This document shows positions 32,833-41,853 of a stretch of DNA of 64,000 bases, piece after piece. Each line of letters begins with the position of its first letter. Position 1 is the first letter of the stretch. The notes below the pieces were generated by a model, which saw only the letters and a program-made list of their open reading frames with translations, ran no database searches and was not told where the DNA came from. Location of the stretch: positions 682,001 through 746,000 of the forward strand of contig NZ_RSEC01000058.1 of assembly GCF_003937945.1 (NCBI RefSeq), written 5' to 3'. The position numbers and the translations under genes are program-made. The DNA is from Amycolatopsis eburnea (GTDB taxonomy: Bacteria > Actinomycetota > Actinomycetes > Mycobacteriales > Pseudonocardiaceae).

Positions 32833-34884
32833 TCACGCGGGCGCGGCAGCGTCCAGCCGGCGGAGTGCTTCGCGCACCACCTTCGGGTCCATCGTCGGCC
32901 AGAACGGGGGCAGGGAAGCACGGAGGAATCCGCCGTAGCGGGCGTTCGCCAGCCGCGAATCCAGCACCGCGACCACCCCCCGGTCGGTGACCGAACGGTG
33001 CAGCCGGCCGGTGCCCTGCGCGAGCAGCAGCGCGGCGTGCGTGGCCGCCACGGTGAGAAACCCGTTGCCGCCGCGGGCTTCCACCGCGCGCTGGCGGGCC
33101 GAGGACACCGGGTCGTCCGGGCGCGGGAACGGGATCCGGTCGACGACCACGAGCTGCAGCGACGGCCCCGGCACGTCCACGCCCTGCCACAGGGACAGCG
33201 TGCCGAACAGGCAGGTGCGGACGTCTTCGGAGAACTTCTGGACCAGCAGCGACGTCGAATCCTCGCCCTGGCAGAGGATCGGGAAGTCGAGCCGCTCGCG
33301 CATCGCCTCGGTGGCCTGCTTGGCCGCCCGCATCGAGGAGAACAGCCCCAGCGTGCGCCCGCCCGCGGCCTCGATCAGCTCGGCCAGCTCGTCCATTGTG
33401 GACGACGCGAGGCCGTCGCGGCCCGGCGGCGGCAGGTGCTTGGCCAGGTAGAGGATGCCGTTGCGCTTGTGGTCGAACGGCGAGCCGACGTCCAGCCCGG
33501 TCCACTTGGGGCCGGCGTCGACGTCCGACGGCGCTTCCTTCTCCGTCGCGGCGCCCGGCGCCTGCTCGACGCGGGCCGCGCCCGGCGGGAGACCCCATTG
33601 GCGCGCCATGGTGTCGAACGTGCCGCCGAGGGTGAGCGTCGCCGAGGTCAGGATCGTCGTGTGCTGGTTGAACACGCGCTCGCGCAGCAGGCCGGCGACG
33701 CCGAGCGGCGCGACCTTCAGCGCCGGCGGGCGCGGGTTCGACGAGAACTTGTCGCCGGACAGCCAGACGACGTCGCGCTGGTGCGCCTGGTCGTCCTCGA
33801 ACGCCTCCAGCAGCCGGACCGCGGTGTCGTGCACCTCGTCGAGCAGTGACCGCGCCAGCTTGCGCGCGGTGGCCTCCTCGACGTCCTCCTTGCGGTCGGA
33901 GCCGAGCGCGGTGATGCACGCGTGCGCGGCGTCGCGGATCGCCGGGATCGCGCCCTGGAGCGGCCGCGGCAGCTCGTCCATCCGGCCCGGGGGCAGGTCG
34001 TCCACGATCAGCGCCAGCCCGTCACCCGCCTCCAGCAGGCGGTCGGCGACGTCGGCGTCGATGAGCTTGCCGCAGCGGCGCGCGGCCGACGCGCACATCG
34101 CGCTGGTCAGCTCGCCGGTGGCGACCGAGGTGACCCGGTCGACCAGGTCGTGGGCCTCGTCGATGATCACCACGTCGTGGTCCGGCAGCACCTGGTAGCC
34201 CTGCAGCGCGTCGATCGCCAGCAGCGCGTGGTTGGTCACGATGACATCGGCGCGGCCCGCCTCGGCACGGGCTTTCTCGGCGAAGCAGTCCGTGCCGATC
34301 GGGCAGCGTGAAGCGCCGAGACATTCCTTCGCCGTCACGGAAACCTGGCGCCACGCCTGGTCGGTGACGCCGGGGACCAGTTCGTCGCGGTCGCCGGTTT
34401 CGGTGTCCGACGCCCACTCCCGCAGCCGCGTGACCTCCTTGCCCAGCCGCGACACCGCGAACGGGTCGAAGAGCTGGGCGTCCTCCGGCTCGTCCGGCGC
34501 GCCGGAATCCAGCCGGTGCAGGCACATGTAGTTGCGGCGGCCCTTGAGGATGGCGAAGGTCGGTTCGCGGCCCAGCGGCTTCTTCAGCGCCTTCGCCAGG
34601 CGCGGGAGGTCGCGGTCGACCAGCTGGCGCTGCAGCGCGATGGTCGCCGTCGAGACGACGACCGTGGCTTCCTTCTGGACGGCGTGGCGGATCGCGGGCA
34701 CCAGGTAGGCCAGCGACTTGCCGGTGCCGGTGCCCGCCTGCACGGCCAGGTGCTCGCCGGTGCGGATGGCGCGCCCGACGGCGTCGGCCATTTCGACCTG
34801 CCCTGGGCGTTCGGCACCGCCGACGGACTCCACCGCGTGGGTGAGGAGTTCGAGGACGCCGGGGAAATCAGTTCGGGCGGGCAC
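32833..34884 (-). CDS. dinG: DinG-type ATP-dependent DNA helicase
   Basis: 683 residues. An XPD/DinG superfamily 2 helicase: Walker A QAGTGTGKSLAYLVPA near residue 52, DEAH box IIDEAHDLVDR, and Fe-S cluster Cys in YMCLHRL and ECLGASRCPIGTDCFAEKAR. C-terminal helicase motifs are TLSLWQGVDVPG and QGTGRLHRS. It unwinds damaged or R-loop structures 5' to 3'. I prefer GTG 34884, 8 nt after a TAATGT box; ATG 34896 would add 4 residues. It corresponds to M. tuberculosis Rv1329c. Confidence 0.93.
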   Translation of the reverse strand: MPARTDFPGVLELLTHAVESVGGAERPGQVEMADAVGRAIRTGEHLAVQAGTGTGKSLAYLVPAIRHAVQKEATVVVSTATIALQRQLVDRDLPRLAKALKKPLGREPTFAILKGRRNYMCLHRLDSGAPDEPEDAQLFDPFAVSRLGKEVTRLREWASDTETGDRDELVPGVTDQAWRQVSVTAKECLGASRCPIGTDCFAEKARAEAGRADVIVTNHALLAIDALQGYQVLPDHDVVIIDEAHDLVDRVTSVATGELTSAMCASAARRCGKLIDADVADRLLEAGDGLALIVDDLPPGRMDELPRPLQGAIPAIRDAAHACITALGSDRKEDVEEATARKLARSLLDEVHDTAVRLLEAFEDDQAHQRDVVWLSGDKFSSNPRPPALKVAPLGVAGLLRERVFNQHTTILTSATLTLGGTFDTMARQWGLPPGAARVEQAPGAATEKEAPSDVDAGPKWTGLDVGSPFDHKRNGILYLAKHLPPPGRDGLASSTMDELAELIEAAGGRTLGLFSSMRAAKQATEAMRERLDFPILCQGEDSTSLLVQKFSEDVRTCLFGTLSLWQGVDVPGPSLQLVVVDRIPFPRPDDPVSSARQRAVEARGGNGFLTVAATHAALLLAQGTGRLHRSVTDRGVVAVLDSRLANARYGGFLRASLPPFWPTMDPKVVREALRRLDAAAPA

Positions 34885-34965
34885 AGCGACACACATTAGC
34901 CGCCGGGACCGACAGGATCGGTGATCCGTCGCGAACGGGCCGTTCGCGCCGGACCACCGAGGGCA

Positions 34966-35553
34966 TCAGTCCTGTTCGCGGCCCGAGAGGAGCTTCCAGG
35001 TGAGCGGCAGCAGGCCGGCCGCCACGACGATCTTGATCGCGTCGCCGACGAGGAACGGCGTGACGCCCTTGGCGAACGCCGTCGACAGGTCGAACCCGGT
35101 CGACGCCATCAGCCACGGCACGCCGAACGCGTAGATCACGACGTTGCCGAGCACCATGGTGCCCGCGGTGCGCACCGGCGTCCGGTCGCCGCCGCGGCCG
35201 GCCAGGGCGCCGACCAGCGCGCCGGCGAAGACGAACCCGACGATGTAGCCAGCGCTCGCGCCGGACAGGCCCGCGGTGCCGTGCTGGAACCACGGCACGC
35301 CGACGGCGCCGACCAGCAGGTACACCAGCATCGACGCGGCACCGCGCGACATGCCCAGCGACGCGCCGACGAGCAGCGCGGCGAACGTCTGGCCGGTCAT
35401 CGGCACCGGGCTACCCGGCACCGGGATGGTCAGCTGCGCGGCGGCGCCGGTGAGCACGGCACCGCCGGCGACCAGCGCGATGTCCCGGACGAGCGAGCCG
35501 GGGACGAGGTCGGCCAGCACGGGCCGCTTGCCGGCGAAGGACAGCGAAGACAC
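34966..35553 (-). CDS. bioY: BioY family biotin transporter
   Basis: 195 residues, six helices, S-component of an ECF transporter. The BioY signature is visible (PVPMTGQTFAALLVGASLG, then GYIVGFVFAGALVG). It binds biotin and works alone or with an ECF module; no ECF ATPase is adjacent. GTG 35553 has GGGAGG 5 nt upstream. An imperfect dyad at 35584-35600 is a candidate biotin-responsive operator. Confidence 0.93.
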   Translation of the reverse strand: MSSLSFAGKRPVLADLVPGSLVRDIALVAGGAVLTGAAAQLTIPVPGSPVPMTGQTFAALLVGASLGMSRGAASMLVYLLVGAVGVPWFQHGTAGLSGASAGYIVGFVFAGALVGALAGRGGDRTPVRTAGTMVLGNVVIYAFGVPWLMASTGFDLSTAFAKGVTPFLVGDAIKIVVAAGLLPLTWKLLSGREQD

Positions 35554-35583
35554 GAAACCTCCCTGGGTGAGCAAGTCGATCGA

Positions 35584-35600
35584 GGTTAACGCTCGTTACC
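35584..35600 (-). promoter_or_regulatory. dyad upstream of bioY
   Basis: GGTTAACGCTCGTTACC is an imperfect palindrome of GTTAACG and CGTTACC, 31 nt upstream of the bioY start. Biotin repressors of the TetR type in actinobacteria use sites with GTTA-like arms, so control by such a factor is possible. Confidence 0.45.
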
Positions 35601-35730
35601 GCCGCAAAACCCGCGAAGTTGCGTTCCTCACCGGCCACCCGACCGGGTGGACCCGATCAGGGACGGCGGCCGGGCTGCCGATGACGAAGTGGGTAGCTAC
35701 GAACTGTCACGACGACCGGGAGGCCAGTGC

Positions 35731-36378
35731 ATGCGAAACGCCAGGAAGAGGACATTCCGGTTGCTGGCGGTGACGACGCTGAGCGTGCCGCTCCTGGCCG
35801 CCGCGGCACCCGGGACGTCCACCGGATGGGCGTCTTCGGGATCGCTGGACGTGACGGTCGACAACGAGCACGTCGTCACCGGCGAGCTGGCGAAGTGCAC
35901 TGCCGACGGGCCGTACCGCGCGCAGACGCAGGGCGGCGCGACGGGCGATGTGGCCGCGTTCGGGCTGGGCGAATCCGGCTGCGGGCGCTCGGGGGACGTC
36001 GCGGTCGCGCAGGCGTCCGGGCACCGGTTCGAGGCCACGGTGCTCAAGCGCTACGGCGGTCCGGTGATCACCGTGCGCACGTACTCGGCGAAGTGCGCGA
36101 CGAGCGAGAACGGCAGCGGTGGCGAGGTGTCGATCGGCGCCGTCCAGGGGATCACCGTGCCCGCGGAGATCCCGCCGAACCACCGGATCGTCATCCCCGG
36201 CGGGGCCGCGGGGACGGCGCTGGCGACGGTCGTCCTCAACGAGACCGTGACGCCGCAGCCGCCGGACGGCAGCCTGGTGACGCACGCGGTGCACATCCGG
36301 CTGTTCCCGCAGGGCGGCCCGGCGAGCGGCGACATCTACCTGGGCACGGCGGCCTGCGACCCCTTCGGGAAGAAGTGA
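35731..36378 (+). CDS. secreted protein, choice-of-anchor P-like
   Basis: 215 residues. The basic start MRNARKRTFRLL, a hydrophobic stretch and LLAAAAPG give a Sec signal with cleavage around residue 26. The mature part is beta-rich with four Cys. The C-terminus (TVVLNETVTP, then THAVHIRLFPQG, then GDIYLGTAAC) resembles the choice-of-anchor P family of actinobacterial surface proteins. ATG 35731 has GGAGG at 35719-35723. The role is unknown. Confidence 0.7.
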   Translation: MRNARKRTFRLLAVTTLSVPLLAAAAPGTSTGWASSGSLDVTVDNEHVVTGELAKCTADGPYRAQTQGGATGDVAAFGLGESGCGRSGDVAVAQASGHRFEATVLKRYGGPVITVRTYSAKCATSENGSGGEVSIGAVQGITVPAEIPPNHRIVIPGGAAGTALATVVLNETVTPQPPDGSLVTHAVHIRLFPQGGPASGDIYLGTAACDPFGKK

Positions 36379-36379
36379 C

Positions 36380-36450
36380 GGCGCCACTTTCCCCAGGAAA
36401 GATGCGAGTCCGGGGCGCCAGGACGCATCTTTCCCTACGAAAGTGACGCC
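36380..36450 (+). terminator. nested hairpin terminator between convergent genes
   Basis: The outer arms (36380-36391 and 36439-36450) are 12 bp with one mismatch. The inner arms GGAAAGATGCG (36396-36406) and CGCATCTTTCC (36424-36434) are perfect, and a third short stem is possible in the loop. It would end transcription from both sides. Confidence 0.85.
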
Positions 36451-37095
36451 TCAGACCGTCGTGAAGCGGGCGGCGGCCGCGACGAACTCGCTCGCGCGGG
36501 TGGCCAGGTCCGGGAGGCTGCCGCCGGACGACAGCGCGTCGCCCAGCAGGGGCGTCGCCGCCGCGACCGCGATCGCGCCCGAGCGCAGGTAGGCCTCGAC
36601 GTCGGCCAGGTGGACGCCGCCGGTCGGGACCAGCGGGACGTCCGGCAGCGGGGCCCGCACCGCGCGCAGGTACGCGACGCCGCCCGCGGCCGCGATCGGG
36701 AACACCTTCACCGCGGCCGCGCCGAGGCGCCACGCCTGGTCGATCTCGGTCGGCGTGAGCGCGCCGCAGACCACCGGGGTGTCCAGCTCCGCGGCGCGCT
36801 CCAGCACCGCGGGGTTGACCGTCGGGGTGATCAGGTACGCCGCGCCCGCGTCGACCGCGGTGTCCACATCGGACGGTTCGCGGACGCTGCCCGCGCCGAT
36901 CAGCGCGTCTTCGCCGAGCGCCAGGCGCAGCGCGGTGATCGCCGCGGGCGCGCCCGGCGTCGTCAGCGTCGCTTCGAGCAGGCGGACGCCCGCCGCGTGC
37001 AGCACCATCGCCGCGTCGGCGAACCGCGACGCGTCCGAGGCACGCAGGATCGCCACGAGCCGGTGTTCGGCCAGCGCGGCCCGGAGGTCCCTCAC
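36451..37095 (-). CDS. KDPG/KHG aldolase family protein
   Basis: 214 residues. Class I aldolase of the 2-keto-3-deoxy-6-phosphogluconate type. The Schiff-base Lys130 is in AAAVKVFP, Glu41 in LLEATLTTPG, and the phosphate loop is VPTGGV. It cleaves KDPG to pyruvate and glyceraldehyde-3-phosphate, or a related keto acid. GTG 37095 overlaps the pncA stop, so it is cotranslated with the NAD salvage genes, with no Entner-Doudoroff partner nearby. Confidence 0.88.
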   Translation of the reverse strand: MRDLRAALAEHRLVAILRASDASRFADAAMVLHAAGVRLLEATLTTPGAPAAITALRLALGEDALIGAGSVREPSDVDTAVDAGAAYLITPTVNPAVLERAAELDTPVVCGALTPTEIDQAWRLGAAAVKVFPIAAAGGVAYLRAVRAPLPDVPLVPTGGVHLADVEAYLRSGAIAVAAATPLLGDALSSGGSLPDLATRASEFVAAAARFTTV

Positions 37096-37670
37096 GAGGC
37101 CGGCGGCACGGCCGCGGTGCCGGTGTAGGCCACGCCCGCCTCGTCGAAGTCCTTCAGCGTCGCGTCGACCGCCGGCTGCGAGCCGCCGACCGTCAGGTCC
37201 AGCAGCACCCGCACGCCGAAGCCCGCCTTCGCCGCGTCGAGCGCCGTCGCGCGGACGCAGAAGTCCGTCGCGATGCCGACGACGTCGACGTCGGTGACGT
37301 CGTGCTCGCGCAGCCACGCCTCCAGGGACTTCCCGTCGCGGGCCGCGCCCTCGAAGCCGGAGTACGCGGCGCTGTACTCGCCCTTCGAGAACACCTCGGT
37401 GATCGGGACGACGTCGAGCGCGGGGTGGAACGACGCGCCCGGCGTGCCGGCGACGCAGTGCACCGGCCAGCTGTCCTTGAAGTCCGGCGTCTCGCTGAAG
37501 TGGTCGCCGGGGTCGATGTGGTTGTCCCGGGTGGCCACCACGTGGCTGTAGCCCCCTTCGGCGGCCTGCTTCGAGATGCCGGCGGCCGCGGCGGCCCCGC
37601 CCGGCAGACCGAGCGAACCCCCTTCGCAGAAGTCGTTCTGCACGTCCACCACGATCAGCGCGGTCCCCAT
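37092..37670 (-). CDS. pncA: nicotinamidase/pyrazinamidase
   Basis: 192 residues. Hydrolyses nicotinamide to nicotinate. Catalytic Asp9, Lys96 and Cys138 and metal ligands Asp49, His51, His57 and His71 are all in place, essentially the M. tuberculosis PncA numbering. ATG 37670 is 13 nt behind pncB, with GGAG upstream. The order pncB-pncA makes a compact NAD salvage operon. Confidence 0.95.
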   Translation of the reverse strand: MGTALIVVDVQNDFCEGGSLGLPGGAAAAAGISKQAAEGGYSHVVATRDNHIDPGDHFSETPDFKDSWPVHCVAGTPGASFHPALDVVPITEVFSKGEYSAAYSGFEGAARDGKSLEAWLREHDVTDVDVVGIATDFCVRATALDAAKAGFGVRVLLDLTVGGSQPAVDATLKDFDEAGVAYTGTAAVPPAS

Positions 37671-37683
37671 GGTCGAACTCCGT

Positions 37684-38985
37684 TCAGACAAACAGCGTCG
37701 GGATGGCGGGCTCGCCGTGCGAGAGCTTGAGACCCTCCCACGGCAGGCTGACCAGGCCGCGGCGCAGCCGTTGCCTGGCGTCGTCGAGCGTAGGCAGGTC
37801 CGCCTCGGCGCGGCCACCGCGGATCAGCGGGATCTGCAGCGGCCGGTCGTTCGCCTCCGGCTCGGGCGCCTTGCCCGCCGTGGTCCAGACGACCTCCTCG
37901 ACCGCCGTGCCGGTGCCGCGGTGGCGCCGCAGCGCGGACTTGCGGCCGCCGCGGGACTCCTTGTGCGCGCTGCGCTTGGCGACCGGCTTGCCGTCCACCT
38001 CGACCAGCTTGTAGACCATCCCGGCGGTCGGCGCGCCGGACCCGGTGACCACCGAGGTGCCGACGCCGTACGCGTCCACCGGCTCCGCGCGCAGCGCCGC
38101 GATGGCGTGCTCGTCGAGGTCGCCGGAGACGACGATCCGGGTGTCCTTCGCGCCGAGGGAGTCCAGCTGCTCGCGGGCGCGACGGGCGAGCGGGCCGACG
38201 TCGCCGGAGTCGATCCGGATCGCGCCCAGCTCGGGCCCGGCGACGCGGACCGCCGTCTCGATGCCTGCGGTGATGTCGTAGGTGTCGACCAGCAGCGTCG
38301 TGTCCGCGCCCATCTTCTCGACCTGCGCGCGGAACGCCGCTTCTTCGCTGTCGTGCAGCAGCATGAAGGCGTGCGCGACGGTGCCGCGCGTCGGGATGCC
38401 GTAGCGGCGGCCCGCTTCGAGGTTGGACGTCGTCGCGAAGCCGGCCAGGTAGGCGGCGCGCGCGGCCGCGACCGCCGCGTACTCGTGCGTCCGGCGGCCG
38501 CCCATCTCGATGATCGGGCGGCCGTGCGCGGCGCCGGACATCCGGGCCGCCGCCGACGCGATCGCGCTGTCGTGGTTGAGGATCGATAGCACCAGCGTCT
38601 CGAGCAGCACGCACTCGGCGAACGAGCCGGTGACGGTCAGGATCGGCGAGCCGGGGAAGTACAGCTCGCCCTCGGCGTACCCGTCGACGTCACCCGAGAA
38701 CTCGTAGCCGGCGAGCCAGGACAGCGTCGCGTCGTCGACGACCGCGGTCGCTTCCAGCTGCGCCAGTTCGGCGTCGGTGAAGCGGAAGTCCGCGATGGCG
38801 TCGAGCACGCGCGCGGTGCCCGCGACGACGCCGTAGCGCCGGCCGTCCGGTAGCCGCCGGGCGAACACCTCGAACACGCAGGGCCGCTCCGCCGTTCCGT
38901 CGGCGAGCGCGCTGCCCAGCATGGTCAGCTCGTAGTGGTCGGTGAGCAGCGCAGTGCTGGCCGTCGCCGGCTCCGGTGAACCCAT
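37684..38985 (-). CDS. pncB: nicotinate phosphoribosyltransferase
   Basis: 433 residues. STALLTDHYELTML at the start, FEVFARRLP, and the PRPP site region IRIDSGDVGPLARR are the PncB family signatures. It makes nicotinate mononucleotide from nicotinate and PRPP. ATG 38985 follows TAGGCT (plus 38992-38997) by 6 nt (leaderless). It is divergent from clpS, as Rv1330c is from Rv1331. Confidence 0.95.
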   Translation of the reverse strand: MGSPEPATASTALLTDHYELTMLGSALADGTAERPCVFEVFARRLPDGRRYGVVAGTARVLDAIADFRFTDAELAQLEATAVVDDATLSWLAGYEFSGDVDGYAEGELYFPGSPILTVTGSFAECVLLETLVLSILNHDSAIASAAARMSGAAHGRPIIEMGGRRTHEYAAVAAARAAYLAGFATTSNLEAGRRYGIPTRGTVAHAFMLLHDSEEAAFRAQVEKMGADTTLLVDTYDITAGIETAVRVAGPELGAIRIDSGDVGPLARRAREQLDSLGAKDTRIVVSGDLDEHAIAALRAEPVDAYGVGTSVVTGSGAPTAGMVYKLVEVDGKPVAKRSAHKESRGGRKSALRRHRGTGTAVEEVVWTTAGKAPEPEANDRPLQIPLIRGGRAEADLPTLDDARQRLRRGLVSLPWEGLKLSHGEPAIPTLFV

Positions 38986-39059
38986 GGGGTAAGCCTATTC
39001 ACCCACATGGCCGGACCTGGCGCGGCGTACCCCGTGACCCCCGTGACACCATGGGGTGC

Positions 39060-39359
39060 ATGTCCACGCCTGTCGCATCCGAACAGACGCAGGTCGAACC
39101 GGCCGGTGCGGAAGTAGCCGAGTCGGACACCCCCTGGCGGACCGTGGTCTGGAACGACCCGGTGAACCTGATGTCGTACGTGACGTACGTCTTCCAGAAG
39201 TTGTTCGGCTACAGCCGCGACCACGCCACCAAGCTGATGCTCGACGTGCACCACAAGGGCAAGGCGATCGTGTCTTCCGGCAGCAAGGAGAAGGTGGAGA
39301 CGGACGTGGCGAAACTCCACGCGGCCGGCCTCTGGGCCACCATGGAGCAGACCTCGTGA
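39060..39359 (+). CDS. clpS: ATP-dependent Clp protease adaptor ClpS
   Basis: 99 residues. The core is WRTVVWNDPVNLMSYVTYVFQKLFGYS with the Asp and Met/Asn of the N-degron pocket, and KLMLDVHHKGKAIV. ClpS delivers N-end-rule substrates to ClpC/ClpP. ATG 39060 was preferred over ATG 39051. It is first of a plus-strand run that matches the mycobacterial clpS cluster. Confidence 0.93.
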   Translation: MSTPVASEQTQVEPAGAEVAESDTPWRTVVWNDPVNLMSYVTYVFQKLFGYSRDHATKLMLDVHHKGKAIVSSGSKEKVETDVAKLHAAGLWATMEQTS

Positions 39360-39913
39360 ACGGCTGGCGGCGCAAGGGCGCGGTCATCCACGCCGGGTTC
39401 GAGCAGCAGGAGGCGGCCGTCCTGCGCGGGCTGGTCAGCCAGCTCGAGGACATGCTCACCGCGCGCGCCGAGGAGGCGCCCCAGGACGAGCTCGCCGAGC
39501 TGACCGGCATCCGGACCGGGCCCACCGAATCCCCGGACGACCCGGTGCTCTCGCGGCTGCTCCCGGACTTCCACAAGCTCGACCCGGACAACCCGACCCG
39601 CGAAGACCTCGACTCGGCGTCGGCGATGCGCTCGCTGCACGAGCCGGAGCTGCTGGACATCAAGGTCGGCGTGGCGAAGATCGTGCTCGACACGCTGCCC
39701 CGCGACGGCGGCCACGTCCGGCTCACCGAGGAGCAGGCCGACGCCTGGCTGGGCGCGCTCAACGACGTCCGGCTGGCGCTGGGCACCGCGCTCGACGTCA
39801 CCGAGGACATGCCCGACGAGCTGCCCGAGGACGACCCGCGGGCGCCGCACCTGGGCGTCTACCACTGGCTGACCTGGGTGCAGGAGACGCTGATCCAGGC
39901 GCTGACCGGATGA
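39356..39913 (+). CDS. DUF2017 domain-containing protein
   Basis: 185 residues, all helical in appearance, acidic. DUF2017 is almost always found next to clpS in actinobacteria, as Rv1332 is. Some databases call it a regulator without proof. GTG 39356 overlaps the clpS stop (GTGA), and its own stop overlaps the next ATG. An accessory role in ClpS-dependent degradation is inferred from this constant linkage. Confidence 0.88.
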   Translation: MNGWRRKGAVIHAGFEQQEAAVLRGLVSQLEDMLTARAEEAPQDELAELTGIRTGPTESPDDPVLSRLLPDFHKLDPDNPTREDLDSASAMRSLHEPELLDIKVGVAKIVLDTLPRDGGHVRLTEEQADAWLGALNDVRLALGTALDVTEDMPDELPEDDPRAPHLGVYHWLTWVQETLIQALTG

Positions 39914-40890
39914 TCACCGACGTCCCCGGGGTGCTGGTCGGGCACCACGAGCGGGTCGGCGACGGCTGGGCCACCGGGACGACGGTGGTGCTGGTCCCCG
40001 GCGGCGCGGTCGGGGCCGTCGACCAGCGCGGCGGCGCACCCGGCACGCGGGAGACCAACCTGCTGGAGCCGGAGAACCTGGTCCAGCGGGTCAACGCGGT
40101 CTGCCTGTCGGGCGGGTCGGCGTACGGCCTGGCCGCGGCCGACGGCGTCATGCGGTGGCTGTCCGAGCGGAACCTCGGGTTCCCGGTCGGCGCGCAGCCG
40201 CACGAGGTGGTGCCGATCGTGCCCGCGGCGGTGCTGTTCGACCTGCCGCGCAGCGAGTGGGGCAACCGGCCGGACGCGTCCTTCGGCTACGCGGCCTGCG
40301 ACGCGGCTGCCGCTTCGTTCGCGGAGGGGACCGTCGGGGCCGGCGCGGGGGCCGCCGTGGGTTCGTTGAAGGGTGGCATCGGCTCGGCGAGCGAGGTCGT
40401 CAGCGGGTTCACCGTGGGCGCGCTGGCGGCGGTCAACGCGGCAGGCGAGGCCGTGGACCTCTCGACCGGGCGGGCGTACGCGGCCGACCACGGGGACTTC
40501 GGCGTGACGTGGCCTTCGCGGGCCGCTTCGCTGCCGTCCCGGCGGACCGACCTGAACACGACGATCGGGGTGGTCGCGGTCGACGCGGCGCTGTCGAAGG
40601 CCGAGGCGCGGCGGATCGCGGTCGCGGCACAGGACGGCCTGGCCCGCGCGGTGCGCCCGGCGCACACGATGTTCGACGGCGACACGGTGTTCGCGCTGGC
40701 CACGGGCGAGCGCGAGCTGCCGGAGGCGAGCGGCCCGTTCGGTGCGGCGGCGCGGCCGCTGGCGTTGGACGCGCTCTGCTCGGCGGCGGCGCGGGTGTTC
40801 GCGCGGGCGATGGTGCGCGGCCTGCTGGCGGCGACGGCCGCGGGCGGGGTGCCGGCGTACCGGGACGTGTGGCCGGAGGCGTTCGGCTGA
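39910..40890 (+). CDS. P1 family peptidase (DmpA-like)
   Basis: 326 residues. DmpA-type Ntn-like hydrolases are cut into two chains by self-cleavage before a Ser or Thr. The NTTIGVVAVD segment near residue 217 is the expected site. GGSAYGLAAADGV and FGYAACDAA are other family landmarks. It corresponds to Rv1333. The substrate could be D-amino-acid or beta-peptides. ATG 39910 overlaps the DUF2017 stop. Confidence 0.9.
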   Translation: MITDVPGVLVGHHERVGDGWATGTTVVLVPGGAVGAVDQRGGAPGTRETNLLEPENLVQRVNAVCLSGGSAYGLAAADGVMRWLSERNLGFPVGAQPHEVVPIVPAAVLFDLPRSEWGNRPDASFGYAACDAAAASFAEGTVGAGAGAAVGSLKGGIGSASEVVSGFTVGALAAVNAAGEAVDLSTGRAYAADHGDFGVTWPSRAASLPSRRTDLNTTIGVVAVDAALSKAEARRIAVAAQDGLARAVRPAHTMFDGDTVFALATGERELPEASGPFGAAARPLALDALCSAAARVFARAMVRGLLAATAAGGVPAYRDVWPEAFG

Positions 40891-40932
40891 AACCCGCTCG
40901 GCTCGGAGCCTCGGGCACGGTGATCGGCTGGG

Positions 40933-41310
40933 TCAGAGGTCGGGGAGCGGGTCCGGCGGCAGGTCGTGGGCGCCTTCGAGGTTGGCCGCGCGGACGGCGC
41001 TGACGTACTCCTCGTCGATCTCGAGGTGCAGTTCGGCGACGGTCAGCACCGGGCCGAGCGACGGGTGGACCTCGACCGGGCCGATTTCGGTGCGCCGGGG
41101 GAGCCGGTCGTAGACGGCCTTCGGCGTGTAGCGCCGGAAGCGGCCGCCGTAGAGGATGGTGATGCTGCGGTCGGTGACCACGACGAAGAAGGCGGCGCGC
41201 GTGCGGACGCCGTTGACGTACAGCGAGATCCCGGGGATGAGGTACTGGATCCGCTCGCCGTCCCGGAGGAACTTCCGGCAGCGTTCGCGGGCGATCGACG
41301 GCATCGGCAT
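40933..41310 (-). CDS. hypothetical protein, PH-like
   Basis: 125 residues. It has alternating beta stretches (YLIPGISLYVNGVRT, AFFVVVTDRSITILYGG), reminiscent of bacterial PH-like domains, but I cannot assign a family with confidence. ATG 41310 follows CACACT (on the minus strand) by 6 nt. It lies against the direction of the cluster, between the P1 peptidase and mec. Confidence 0.65.
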   Translation of the reverse strand: MPMPSIARERCRKFLRDGERIQYLIPGISLYVNGVRTRAAFFVVVTDRSITILYGGRFRRYTPKAVYDRLPRRTEIGPVEVHPSLGPVLTVAELHLEIDEEYVSAVRAANLEGAHDLPPDPLPDL

Positions 41311-41381
41311 GACCCCAGTGTGCTCTCCAGCACAGCATCTCAAGATATGGATCGCTTGTGTCCACGACCTAAGATGTCGAT

Positions 41382-41789
41382 GTGCTCCGGATTCGCCGTG
41401 AACTCGTCGACGAGATCGTCGCCCACGCCCGTCGTGACCACCCCGACGAGGCGTGCGGGGTGATCGCCGGGCCCGAGGGGTCCGATTCGCCCGAGCGGTT
41501 CATCCCCATGCTGAACGCGGCCCGCTCGCCGACGTTCTACGAATTCGACTCCGCCGACCTGCTGAAGCTCTACCGCGAGCTGGACGCGAACGGCGAGGCG
41601 CCGGTCGTCATCTACCACTCGCACACCGCGACCGAGGCGTACCCGTCGCGGACCGACGCGAACATCGCGGCCGAGCCGGACGCGCACTACGTGCTCGTCT
41701 CCACCCGCGACCCCGAAGTGCACGAGTTCCGGTCGTACCGGATCGTGGACGCCGAGATCACCGAGGAGCCGGTCGAGATCATCGACTGA
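41382..41789 (+). CDS. mec: Mec, JAMM metallopeptidase of CysO processing
   Basis: 135 residues. The JAMM motif is complete: Glu23 (DEACGVIAG), His79-Ser-His81, Ser89 and Asp92. Mec cleaves the cysteine adduct from the C-terminus of CysO. The adjacent cysO and cysM make the call firm (Rv1334-Rv1336). GTG 41382 follows TAAGAT (41370-41375) by 6 nt. Confidence 0.93.
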   Translation: MLRIRRELVDEIVAHARRDHPDEACGVIAGPEGSDSPERFIPMLNAARSPTFYEFDSADLLKLYRELDANGEAPVVIYHSHTATEAYPSRTDANIAAEPDAHYVLVSTRDPEVHEFRSYRIVDAEITEEPVEIID

Positions 41790-41853
41790 CGACCGGAATA
41801 AAGCGCCGCGCCGAGTGCGTCTGCGTCTAGGAAACCACCGGAGGTAAGAACCC

